The translations under genes and the position numbers were made by a program. Below the pieces are notes generated by a model. That model was given only the letters and a program-made list of their open reading frames with translations, was not told the DNA's origin and did not search any database. Positions 48,091-58,800 of a DNA stretch of 64,000 nucleotides are shown here, piece by piece; the stretch's first letter is position 1; each line of letters starts with the position of its first letter. The stretch spans positions 1,862,975 through 1,926,974 of the forward strand of contig JAYKAV010000467.1 of the NCBI GenBank assembly GCA_035582835.1, read 5' to 3'. The DNA comes from Phoebastria nigripes (Eukaryota > Chordata > Aves > Procellariiformes > Diomedeidae).

Positions 48091-51000
48091 CATGCAGCTC
48101 TTTTTCTCATATGCTGAACATGATTAGTTTTCCTTAAGCAGAATTAGAGCATGTGATTCTCTGAGGTTAGGCAAGAGCAATGTCTCCTGGTGCTATTTCA
48201 AAGCTTTTGTTATGATGTAGTATTCTTAACAAACAGGATTTCAGAAATGCACACTGCAAAAATGTTAGACAAGTGAGCTCTAGAGGCTGTGGCCTTCGGA
48301 GAGCACAGACAAAACCAACAATGGCAACTCATAAATCTCCAGCATCTTCATATGAGATTAGCCAGACATTACAACAAACACTTGCAAGAAAAGAGGGATA
48401 CAGCTACTTCTGAAAGAATATGCCATGTGGTTTGAAAATACTTCCATAGAGCTCCATCCAGCTCCAACTGAAGCGAATGGCTTGGACGATTTTAATGGGA
48501 GCCAGATAAAGCCTGTAACAGTCTTTTTTTTTTAACCAGTATTCTATATTGCCTGAAAGAGAATTTCTCAAAACCCAGACAGGCATCACCTAATTTTCTA
48601 GAAGTTAGACATCTAAGCTCAAAGCACAAAGATGTGCATGCTCACAGCATATATTCATTGTCCTCCATTTTGGTTGTCAATCAACTGCTTGTGCATGAGG
48701 GTGACGGAGCAGACATCTACCGTTCAAGACTGAAAACCAGATATAATTTTTAACATGTATTTCTAGCTGTCAGATCTTCTGCTTGCAAGCATGGCAGACA
48801 AATGCTGCAGTCATAAAAAATAATTTGTGGTTGAATGATTTTAAGGTATATTCTCTGTAGGAGTGAACTCAGAGTAACTATCCGCCTCCTTTAGTTAGGA
48901 GGGATATTGATGGAAGGGGTGTTGTTCCAGAGGGACCCAAAGTGAAGAAAAGTAGAGTTAAAAAAATAAAAAGGATATCTTTTAATCTTAAAAAATATTT
49001 TGTTGTTGTTGTTTTCATGCTCATTATTCTATCATGGAGCTTTTACTAGACAGTGGATATGATAACCCGGGAAAGGCATCGTGCAAGCAAAGAGGAGCTT
49101 GTGCCACAGCCTGGAGCGTACCTAGGTCCAGCCAAGAGCATGAGTCTCAGGTGAACAGGAGAGGACCTGGTGTTAGTGCAGTGGTTGGGGTGGTTGAAGT
49201 GCTTGGCTGGCAGGGGAGAACTGGGAGACCATCTCTGGCTCTCTGGAACAGGAATAAAAACCTATCTTAGTCTTTTACTGAGATTTCACCAAACAACTCC
49301 TGACCATCTCAATAGGAGTATGAAAATGTGAGCAAAATATCCTGGGGAAGTATCCCAACTTTTCTGCCATGCTGTGGCTAATAGATTTAATAGCAACTGT
49401 CAACAGTGTTTTCACTGAATTAAAAATATGATGAGGCAAACCAGGACTGCAAAATAGCTTGTGACCAACCTGTGGTTGTGTGCCAGCTGCCCTAGCAAGG
49501 TTTTTATTCAGCTGCCATCCTTAGAAATTCACTGCACCTTCCTAATGTGGAGTGAAAGCAAAGGTCTTTGGTTGTGCTCAGTGAGAGTCTGAGCAATTAT
49601 CGGAGAAATACAGGCACAGCAAGTTCCCACAAACAAGAGTTTTGTATAAGCAATGGCAATCACAAAGCTTATTCTTTCCTTATTCAAGCAAGACAGGGGA
49701 ACTTGAGAACACCCATTTAAAACATAATAAAATTAGAGAAACAGCAATACTTTTAAATTGTGCCTTGCAGGTATCGCCTAACAATTTTTGGCTTCTTGAT
49801 CAAGCCGGGATGTCAAACACAAGTAGTTTGGGAACAGGGTATGTCCATTTGCTAGTGATGGAGCAGTGGTTTGTCTCTGAAGCGTTATGCAAGGGAAGTT
49901 GATTTTCTGTGCTTACTCCCTAGCATACCTGAAGTGTCCCGTTGCTGTTGGGACCGGCTCTGAGCCAAGCACTGGTGACTGTCCACGCACCTGAAGCATT
50001 GAAAATCCTGAGGAAAAGCTCCCATCACGGTTCCATAGATAAATATATTTCTTGTGGAGGGTAGGGATGTGGCTAGAAGTGCCAGGCAGTTGCACATCCC
50101 CGAGTGCAGAGGACATTCCTCCATGAGGAAAAAGGAGATTTTAAATTTCAGCCCACCATGTTCTCTCTGTAGCATGGTCCACAGGCAATCAAATTCACTT
50201 CGTCTTTTTCCTTATCTTCATGGAAAGATGCTACAACTTCCACTTGCACCCCGACATTTCGGACACTGCCGCAGTGCCCATGTCTGAGATTTCTGGTGAA
50301 TGTGCAGAGAATATTCCTGCCACTTCAGAATAGGTGTTGGTGCTCACTCTGTGTTCCATGGAAAGCTGGACTTGAGGTCCAAGATCTCGTCCCCAGGACA
50401 GTTGCAATTTTGGCATTTCCAGTGGTCAAAGTACACTATCTATACTGTGCTCCTGTGTGAACAGACTACAGTTCTTCTCCTAATAGGTCAACTTCTGTCT
50501 TAAACATTGCCAAGTATTTGTGTCTCATTCCAAGTAATGTTTTGTTGGTGGTTAGTTAAAGAACATTTGTAGCAGCTGATGACTTTTCCCAATTGTTTGA
50601 ATGGTTGCTGACATGGCTTCACCTATGACCCTTTCTTTAAGCATTCAAAACTCAAAGTCGTAGAGTCACTCCTTTTGCAGCTCCACAAGCAGTAAGCAAT
50701 GGAAGGCGCTTTGCTCTAAATCTCTACGCCATGTTCCCTGAGTATTTTTTAATTACCTTTTTGATAAAATTAAAGGTACATTGTCAAGCATCAACACCAA
50801 CTTTTACATTCCTGGCTCTATACAAGTCATCTTTGCCACAAATCATTTACCTGGTTTCTCAGTTCTCTCACGAACATTGCAGTCTCTCATACATTAGGTC
50901 CAGACTTCTAGAAATTGAGTTAGGTCATTCTAACTAGCTCCTGTTTGGATAAATGACACAATTATTCCCTTGTCTTTTCCTTTCTGCTTCTTAGATGTGT

Positions 51001-51599
51001 TTTGAAATATATATATACATGTACATATATATGGCAATCCTGCTAGTAATTATGATGCTCCTAGAGCATAAATTTAATACAGTAAATACCTGGGTAGCAA
51101 CAGAAGTCAGTTCTCAATGATTTATGTTAGGAGTGAAAAAGCCTGCTAAATCGGAAGTCCACCAGAGCTGAGAGGTAATCCAAGGCTAGATACCTACTTT
51201 GCATGTGGTTTTAATTATTACATAGAAACAAACCTTTGAATCTCAGCACCTCTGTACTTCTGGGAAGATAAGATCTAGGTCTGTCCTCTGTAAAGCCCTC
51301 TGCAATGCCACACGATTGGCAAGGAGTATGTCTTTTTCTAAGGTACTCATGGTTTGTACTAACTACCTCTGCTTTTTCAGTCTGTGTGGTGTGTACTCAG
51401 AAGGCTGAGCTTCACTTTAAGTGTAGATTTAAAAAAGCAGAAAAGCTAAAAGCTGAACGAAAACTATTGAGGCCAGCTGATTTCATATAAGCCATGTGAA
51501 GCTGAGAATTTTGCCTGGTTTTCGCAGAGAATCGCAGATCTGCCCGTGCTCACTTGGAAAGGCTGCAGACCATCAGTGAATTAGAGAACAACGCTGTGC

Positions 51600-51638
51600 A
51601 GCATGTGCTTAGTTACCAGCTGGGGTTAAACCATGACA
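51600..51638 (+). repeat. 5' LTR remnant (last ~39 bp)
   Basis: GCTTAGTTACCAGCTGGGGT runs on to TTAAACCATGACA and matches the end of the complete LTR at 53656-53687. Over 32 aligned bases I count 4 differences; two of them are TG here versus CA there, which is how a methylated CpG decays independently in two copies. Upstream sequence shows no LTR homology, so the rest was deleted. Confidence 0.8.
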
Positions 51639-51646
51639 GTCCTTTT

Positions 51647-51664
51647 TGGCACCCAATGTGGGGT
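51647..51664 (+). promoter_or_regulatory. Primer-binding site, lysine-tRNA type
   Basis: TGGCACCCAATGTGGGGT begins 8 nt after the LTR end. It differs from the complement of the 3' end of tRNA-Lys(1,2) by three transitions, two of them at CpG positions. The starting TGG (complement of CCA) and the location directly behind the LTR support the call. Confidence 0.75.
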
Positions 51665-51803
51665 TCAATGGGTTTGAGATAACAACAGGTTTGATTGGAA
51701 TGTGCTAGATCAAATTTATAGCTATTATTGCTGTTTAGCTATTAATTGGCAGGCTTTTGTGCTTGCCATGGGGCTTGCTTGCCTTACTCTATATTAAAGC
51801 CTA

Positions 51804-52061
51804 GTGCTCGTTAGTGGCTGCTTTTTGCTTTCGCTGCTTGCTGTCCTGCTTATCTTCTTACTCTGCTGTGCCTGGGAACAATTGGATAACAGCAATGGTG
51901 ATGCACCTGGGCTGGCAGATGGCCAGGGCATTGCTGCTGTTCCTGTGCTGCTGTTCTGGACAGGCTGGAATTCCAGTGTGAACTCAAGTCNAAGGGACTG
52001 TGACCTGTGGATGAGTCCACATGGTAGCAGGACACCCCAAAGCATCTGTGGCCATGAATAA
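51804..52061 (+). CDS. Small hydrophobic open frame inside LTR element, doubtful
   Basis: An 85-codon frame. Residues 6-22 form a leucine-rich hydrophobic stretch resembling a signal peptide or membrane anchor (SGCFLLSLLAVLLIFLLC), followed by an acidic and polar segment that runs into the tandem repeats and contains one undefined base. It matches no retroviral protein known to me. Position just behind the primer site and leader would suit a leader peptide or accessory frame, but T-rich leaders give such frames by chance. Most likely not a functional gene. Confidence 0.15.
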   Translation: MLVSGCFLLSLLAVLLIFLLCCAWEQLDNSNGDAPGLADGQGIAAVPVLLFWTGWNSSVNSSXRDCDLWMSPHGSRTPQSICGHE

Positions 52062-52612
52062 GTCCACACCAGAGCAGGTACATCTCGAAACATCTGTGGC
52101 TGTGGTTTTGTCTGTGCCGCAGCAGGTATACCTCTGAAAGGATTTTGGCCCAAGGGTAAGTCCACGCTGCAGAAGGTACACCTTGAAGCATCTGTGGCTG
52201 TGGATAAGTCCATGCTGCAGCAGGTACACCTTGAAGCATCAGTGGCTATGCATGAAGTCCTGCTGGAGCACCTCAAAGCGTGTGGCCATGGACAAGCCCA
52301 TGACAGAGCAGGTACACCCCTGGAGGGACTGCAGCCATGGGTAAGGCCATGTTGGAGCCGGTTCACTTCTAAAGTGACTGTGGCTGTGGGTGAGGCCACA
52401 CTGGAGCAGGCGTATCTCTGAAGGCATTGCGGCCCATGGAGAAGGCCACGCTGGAACAGGTGCACCTCAAAGCGCCTGTGGCTGTGGATAAGTCTATGCC
52501 GCAGCAGGTATACCCCTGGAGAGACTGTGGCTCATAGATAAGGCTCCTCTTGGAGCAGGTACACCCCTAAGGGACTGCAGTCTGTGGATATGTCCAAGCT
52601 GGAGCAGGGGCA
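51990..52612 (+). repeat. Tandem array, ~12 units of 48-51 bp
   Basis: The word GCAGGTA or its variants recurs at 52074, 52122, 52172, 52220, 52308, 52357, 52406, 52456, 52504, 52555 and 52604. A degenerate copy near 52268 has lost about 8 bp. Each unit reads roughly 'gtggataagtccatgctg', then GAGCAGGTACACC, then 'aaagcatctgtgg'. Spacing of 48-51 bp is not a multiple of three, so the array does not hold one protein frame. The 223-codon reverse frame here is a shadow. Confidence 0.9.
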
Positions 52613-52916
52613 AGGGGAGGAGTTCATTGCAATGTTAAACCTGATGGTCTGGTCCAAAGGGACCAGAGGTGGGGATTGTAATAGAAATACCTTTAAATTG
52701 TTGTAACCCATGATTTGACTTGCATGTTATAGGAAATACTATAGCAGGAACCACCTGAACCAACGGAGGGCAAGCCTTACAAGAAGCAGTGCAAGTGCAG
52801 CAGTGACCTGACCTGAGCTGGCTTTGGAGCCCAGTAACTCCACGCAACACACCACCTCTCCTGTCCTGAGTGACCACCATAACAGATGGAGCCCAAAGTC
52901 ATGGGCTAAATGAACT

Positions 52917-52960
52917 CAGTGGACATTTTGTGGACATTTGTGGACATTTGTAGACATTTC
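52917..52960 (+). repeat. Four 10-bp tandem units (TGGACATTTG)
   Basis: GGACATTTTG, TGGACATTTG, TGGACATTTG and TAGACATTTC follow one another inside the LTR element, between the main array and the polypurine tract. Confidence 0.9.
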
Positions 52961-53083
52961 ACAGGGGTACTCCATAGACTAAGGGAATGATATCTGTGTA
53001 TTATATCAAAGGATGGGAAGGGGGGTGGTGGTTAATGAGAATGTACTGGATAGTGTGAGACCTGAGCATGACATAAATGGTAT

Positions 53084-53101
53084 GGAATAAGGGGTGGAGA
53101 A
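53084..53101 (+). promoter_or_regulatory. Polypurine tract
   Basis: GGAATAAGGGGTGGAGAA directly precedes the TG of the 3' LTR, the required position of the plus-strand primer in LTR elements. Only two T residues interrupt the purines. Confidence 0.8.
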
Positions 53102-53687
53102 TGTGCTGGTTTTGGCTGGGGTAGAGTTAATTTTCTTCATAGTAGCTAGTATGGGGCTATGTTTTGGATTTGTGCTGGAAACAGTGTTGGTAACACAGGG
53201 ATGTTTTTGTTATTGCTGAGCAGTGCTTACACAGAGTCAAGGCCTTTTCTGCTCCTCACACCTCCCCACCAGTGAGGAGGCTGGGGGTGCACAGGAAGTT
53301 TGGAGGAGACACAGCTGGGACAACTGACCCCAACTGACCAAAGGGATATTCCACACCATATGACGTCATGCTCAGCATATAAAGCTGGGGGAAGAAGAAG
53401 GAAGGGGGGGGACATTCGGAGTGATGGCGTTTGTCTTCCCAAGTAACTGTTAAACATGATGGAGCCCTGCTTTCCTGGAGATGGCTGAACACCTGCCTGC
53501 TGATAGGAAGCAGTGAATTAATTCCTTGTTTTGTTTTGCTTGTGTGCGCGGCTTTTGCTTTCCCTATTAAACTGTCTTTATCTCAACCCACGAATTTTCT
53601 CTTGTGATTCTCTCCCCCATCCCCCTGGGGGGCAGTGAGCAAGCGCCTGTGTGGGGCTTAGTTGCCAGCTGGTGTTAAACCACAACA
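53102..53687 (+). repeat. Complete 3' LTR (586 bp) with CRE, TATA and poly(A) signal
   Basis: Starts TGTGCTGGTTTTGGCTGG and ends AAACCACAACA. It carries a perfect CRE TGACGTCA (53361-53368), a TATA box TATAAA (53378-53383) 10 bp downstream, and ATTAAA (53566-53571) as polyadenylation signal. This promoter layout is complete and undamaged. The first 184 bp match the LTR at 63817 with 5 substitutions and no indel. Confidence 0.92.
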
Positions 53688-55344
53688 GTTTACCAAAACT
53701 TGAGCTCAGGAGAGCAGGAGAATGGAGGTGGAAATGCTGCTGCACATGCACCATACTCCTTGTTAGACAGGACTCAGGGGAATGTAGCAGGTGCTGTACC
53801 AGGGCACTTGTCTTAACCNAAAAGGAGATCTTACAAAAAGCGTGGTCCTGAGAATGCTATCAACATCCTGTGTAGGATGGCTCCAGCTCTAAAGATCAGG
53901 GTCACAGATCTGTTTAGGATGCACTGTAAGGAAGGAGTGGGGATCACTTCTGGATCTCTTTGCAGAACCTGGAACTGGAGAAGGGATGTCCAAATAAAAA
54001 GAAAGGGAATAAAAAAGGTGGTAGTGGGAGAACAACAGATAAAAGCAATGAACCCTTTCCAGCTTAATTTCAAAATCAACTGGGAGCTGCTGTTTTGTAT
54101 TAACATTAGGCAAGCCCATCTCTCCGATGCCTTTGTCCTTCATGCTCCCCCTAGAACAGTCTCTAGTAAATTGCTAGGATTCAAGTCCCAGATGATCCCA
54201 TTCTTATTTCTATTATTATTTGACTGTGCTGATGGTTATATAGAAAAAAACACAGATTTTGAATCCTTTGTGCCTGTCTCAGTCCTCCTGCAGCCTGTCT
54301 ACTGCTTGATTGTTGCTACACTCTCTACTAGAGACAAACAGGGATTCCCATGGGCTTAGAAATGTTTCAGCAGTAACAACAGTAAGGTGCTACCCTGAGT
54401 AAATCTCCATGCAGCAGCCTGTAATGCTGCACGTTGCGCCCTTTGGAAGAGGAAAGATAGCCCAGAGCACGAGGTGGCAACGTCATTTTTGTTATTGCTG
54501 GCAGACGCTTTCTTTGGAACTGCATCCATCCAACAACATGGTCGATTATTTGACATGACACAGATGATTTTATTTTATCTTGTTTCCTAATAATTGCAGA
54601 GAAAGCTGTNATGGAGGGAACTCCAGTCTGTGGAGCACTTCACTATACAGACTTGCAGCTGTATTGCGAGAGCAACTCCAGCCCCGCTCTGCACCACGGT
54701 GCTGCTCTCTGGGCAGCTGTAGTGAAGTCCGGGAGAGTCACACTACCACAGGGCGAGCCTCAAGTCAGGGTGGTGATGGGCTTACATCTTCCCTTTCCTC
54801 CTTGAGGCTTCAGAGGATGATTTGACTAAAGCAAGGAGGTTACAGCTGAGGTTACTTTGTGTAACTGCTTTTGCTCATCCTGCATTTTGGGGATCTGTAA
54901 TAAAAAAAAAATCCTCTGCCTACCAGCTCACATGTTTGGTGTCCCAAAGGGCTCCCACCATGCACAGTCAGCAAGCTCCAGGAGGCAAAGTGGGGCAGCA
55001 GAGCCCTGTTAGATGACGCACCAGCAGCCTTAGGCAGGTTCATAAGTGAAGCCCAGTGTTTGGCTCCGTGTCAGTGTGACCCCTGGGAGTATCCCTTTGC
55101 CGTTTGCAGCCATCCGTCCCAGGGCTCCTTACTGAATTTATAGGAAAATTGCAGTGATTTTAACAACAGCTTATAGAGCTGTTGAGATGGGCTAGCTAAG
55201 AGTAAATGAAACAGGAATCTTTGAAACCATTTAAAAAATCACTCTTCTCTCTGAGACGAGTTCTAGCAAAGACCTTTTTCCACTGAAATCAGGGAGAATT
55301 ATCTGCCACTCATTCAAAGGAGAGCTGGTTTAACGAGAAGGTGT
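53688..55344. other. Unique DNA between two LTRs, no gene seen
   Basis: A 160-codon + frame (53877-54359) overlaps reverse frames and has no domain I can name. It ends with a hydrophobic patch but no conserved motif. No other repeat is seen. Confidence 0.4.
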
Positions 55345-55697
55345 TGTCCTGGTTTNGGCTTGGATAGAGTTAATTTTCTTCCTAGTGCTGTGTTTTGGAT
55401 TTAGTATGAAAAGAATGTTGATAAGACACTGATGTTTTTAGTTGTTGCTAGGTAGTCTGCTAGTCAAGGACTTTTCAGCTTCCCATGCTCTGCCAGGTGC
55501 ACAAGAAGCTGGGAGGGAGCATAGCCAGGACAGCTAGCCCGACTGGCCAACGGGGTATTCCATACCATGTGANGTCATGCTCAATATANAAATAGGAGGC
55601 GTGGTCCAGGAAGTAGCGATCGCNGCTTGGGTATCGCTCAGNGGGTGGTGAGCAATTGCATTGTGCATCACTCATTTTGTATATTCTACCATTATTA

Positions 55698-55728
<31 letters not shown>

Positions 55729-55888
55729 TTTCCCTTCCTTTTCTGTTTTATTAAACTNTCTTTATCTCAATCCACAAATTTTNNTTTTTTTTTTTTTTTT
55801 CGATTCTCTCCCCCATCCCACTGAGGGGAGGGGGGAGTGAGCGAGCGGCTGCGTGGTTTTTGGCTGCCTGCCGGATCAAACCACAACA
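55345..55888 (+). mobile_element. Solo LTR (544 bp), older relative of the 53-kb LTR
   Basis: Starts TGTCCTGGTTTNGGCTTGGA and ends ATCAAACCACAACA. Flanks GGTGT (55340-55344) and GATGT (55889-55893) agree at 4 of 5 bases, consistent with a 5-bp target duplication. The CRE is present with one undefined base (TGANGTCA, 55570-55577), the TATA region is blurred by an N (about 55585), and ATTAAA is at 55750-55755. An ATT microsatellite (55691-55731) and a T run (55783-55800) have expanded inside it. No internal region follows, so it arose by LTR-LTR recombination. Confidence 0.9.
55691..55731. repeat. (ATT)n microsatellite inside solo LTR
   Basis: About 13 ATT/ATC units lie within the 3' half of the solo LTR. 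They are absent from the related LTR at 53102-53687, so they expanded after or in the ancestor of this insertion. Confidence 0.93.
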
Positions 55889-58800
55889 GATGTCTATGTC
55901 AGTCCATCTTCTCTTGCTGTCTGTCGGACACCCCAGTGGTACCAAGGGACCTATCTGACCCCGGGTAATATCTTATCTCTTGCAAGGTCCCTGCACAGCA
56001 ATGCAGATGGTGGGGCAGGAGTTGGAAGTCTCTTCTGAGCAGACCTGCCCATCTCTGCTAGCAGGAAATGTTTTGAGCAAATCTGCATTCATTTACATAC
56101 CTTCCAGCAGCAGTAACCATCATCTCATTCTACTATTATGCAGTAACCAAACTCCAGATAGGGAGTTTAAATGGAGTTAATTTCTGAGGTGCCCTATTTG
56201 TAAAATCAAAGTGTTTCCAGTATCATTTTGGTGGTCATAAATTCCTTGGAGGGGGTGAGGCATGCCTACTGCCCATTTACTACTTGCTGCTTGCCAGTCT
56301 ATCAAAGGTAATTGGAAAGGCAAATTGTTTTCATCATTATCTCTTGTAATGCAGGTGTTCTTTTTCTTTTTTTTTTTTTTTCTGAAAAAGCTGCAATGCT
56401 GACCTTAGTTCCCAGATGCCTCACATCTGCTTTAACATCTGTACTAGCCCAGTGCTGGTCAGAAGATGTGACCCTTAATCCTGAATGCTACTGAACCTGA
56501 TCCAGGAAAATATTTAACAGAAACACTTAATTGTTTGAGCACATATAGATACATTGCATAACTAAGTCTTTCCAGAAAGACTTTTTTGTTTTCTAGACAG
56601 ATCATTATTCAATAAAAAAAAAGGTTTGGATTTACTGAAACTGTTCACTTGAACTCAGGACCAAAAAATACACCCTGAAAAGTGAAAAAGTCTTGCTTCT
56701 TTTCTAACTTGAAAAAATAAGCATATGTTGACCATTTAAGAAAAATCATGTGTTTAGGAGATTGACATATTCTTTATATTACACTGGAAAAAATTTTAAC
56801 ACTACCTGTCTTGCTCTGATCAACATTTATTTCCTCTCTTTGGAAACATTTCAGCCAATAAAAATAGGAAGGTGATAAAAGAAGATGTGTTACAATGTAA
56901 AGTGAAAGCAAGTGAAGAGCCTTACAACTGTTAGATTTGTGAATTTTATTTATTCATAGTGGTAAATGTTATAGTATTTCCCTGGCCCACATCCATAGCG
57001 CTGTTTCCTTGAGGACAAAGTATTGCAGATTATTTTGCTGGGTTGAGTTTTATTACTTCATGCTGTTACCCAAATAGTGGATGGCTGCCAGTTTCTTCAC
57101 GTATGTTGTTTTGGGCCTGGTTACTAGTTGGGGGTCTTTCTAGAAAGGCTTTTTTTTTCCTTACATAACTGTTTTAAAATTGTTTGCACTTTTAAATGCA
57201 TAAGCATCTTAGTAAGCATAGAGGTATATATCTAAGTAATGTGATCTATATTTATCTCCTACCTAAGGCTGTGCATACATTCATTTTACTTAACTGTTCT
57301 TCTGGTCCTGCACAGTCCCTTACCTATTCCAGGAGAAAAACTGTTAGTGATAGCTTTCAGATGTAACTCCCCAGCTAGCTAAAGCAACATAAAGAGGGGT
57401 TTTTTGTCTTTATGGGGTTTTCAGGAGGGCAGGAAAGAGGGGAAGCGTGTCCAACAGGCAACCTAAGCAGGGCTTATGTTGGCTGGGGTACTTTGCAGCC
57501 TGCAGGAGAGGCATAGCAGGCATGGGATCTCTTTGCTGTGCCCACCCAAGCTTCAACCTCCCCCCAGCTCTAGATCTAACCTGAGACTGACTGTCCCTGT
57601 GTTTTACCTTTCAGAAACATTAATTTTAAGCAACATGGGTAAAAACAGACTCTCTTTTTTGCCTTATAGTGTTTATTCTCTGAATTGGTCTATAACATAC
57701 CAGCTGCAGGTAGTGCAGTCCAAAAAGTGCATGAGGTTGAAATGACAGAGGAGAGCAGAGAGAAACTAATCATGATGGTATAAAGCAGTTTCCTATAATT
57801 TCAGGATAAAAAGTTAACTGAGCAAGTTAAAAATATCTATGTAGAAAAGAGGCATCACCTTGAGATCAGTTTATGACCTCATTTACACCATCAGCACCCC
57901 ATCATTGGTGTCAGCTTTCTGGGATTTGTACCATTTCCGGGAAAGCACACTCTTCCACACGTGTGCTGAGCAGCTGGTCGTGAGGTCCCTCAATGGCCAT
58001 AGTGGCTTGCTCCTGGCCCTGGGGTTCACAGCTGGACCACACAGGGACCCATGCACCTCTCTTTGCATATCAGCCTTCACCCCTCAGTGCTGGCTGCTTG
58101 TTGCTGTCTGGACCGATGGCTTTGCCAGATCCATCCCTCCTCAAAGTGCTCAAAGACCAGGTGCCCCACTTCTTGTATGGTTGGTTCTGGGTGTTGGCCA
58201 ACAACATAGATATCTTTACACCAGGGGCTGCAAGTTAAGCAACACATGGTTCTTTTGTGAGTTGACTGATCTAGCCGCCCACATGCCAAAAGACCCACTT
58301 GTGATGTGCTTTTCTACCTCATTTTCCTTAGCGCCGACCCTACTGGTCTGCAACATCCTTTCCCCGCCATCAGCCAGACTCCCCTGATGACACCTACTAC
58401 TACCCTCCTTTGTCCAATGAACTGCTCACCCAGATTTCTTTCAAACCACCTTACACAGTATTGCTTGAAAAGGTGACACTGGTATCACCAGAGGTAGGTT
58501 TCCACTGCAAAATTCTGACATCCAGATGATTTTAAAATTTCTTCTTTCTCTGCTGCTGTCTCTGTGACTGTGCAAGTTGTGACTGAAGCAATAATTGACA
58601 GGTTTTGGCAAGTGCAGCTTTTAAGTAACTGTTGAGGACACTGATGCCCAGAATAACTATATAAAACAGTAAATATAAAATAGTTTAAAGAGGAATCGAA
58701 TGAGTCACACCTGTCTTTTATAAGAAGAGATAAAAAATGTCCATTTTTGCAGACTTTTTCCATCTTACAGAGAGGGAACATGCAGATCCTTGCATGTCGT

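Larger units (their letters stand above)
45766..51599. other. Unique AT-rich DNA, no gene seen
   Basis: No recognisable exon. It contains the trinucleotide repeat at 47531-47588, an octamer-bearing AT-rich block near 48000-48240, and a short AT dinucleotide patch at 51007-51033. Small frames at 49885-50300 overlap on both strands. Confidence 0.45.
51600..53687 (+). mobile_element. Non-autonomous endogenous retrovirus-like LTR element
   Basis: About 2.1 kb in the order: 5' LTR stub (51600-51638), primer-binding site (51647-51664), internal region of about 1.4 kb dominated by a 48-51 bp tandem array, polypurine tract (53084-53101) and a complete 3' LTR (53102-53687). No gag, protease, reverse transcriptase, integrase or env frame is present. 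The element could have moved only with proteins supplied by a relative. The body, with repeated 'ctggagcaggt' words, recalls avian ERV transcripts. The 5' LTR is almost wholly deleted, so no target duplication can be checked. Class (ERVK or ERVL) is left open because the primer site suggests lysine tRNA. Confidence 0.85.

Noticed and set aside
51794..52465. 223-codon reverse-strand frame with repeated Cys/Leu phrases
   Set aside because: It is the antisense reading of the tandem array of the LTR element. The repetition of the protein follows the DNA repeat, whose unit length is not a multiple of three.
53877..54359. 160-codon + strand open frame after the LTR element
   Set aside because: No retroviral or cellular domain is seen, it overlaps reverse frames, and its length is within chance expectation.
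57860..58387. 175-codon + strand open frame
   Set aside because: Longest non-repeat frame in unique DNA, but roughly one of this length is expected by chance in 64 kb over six frames. It has no recognisable motif and no convincing splice sites.
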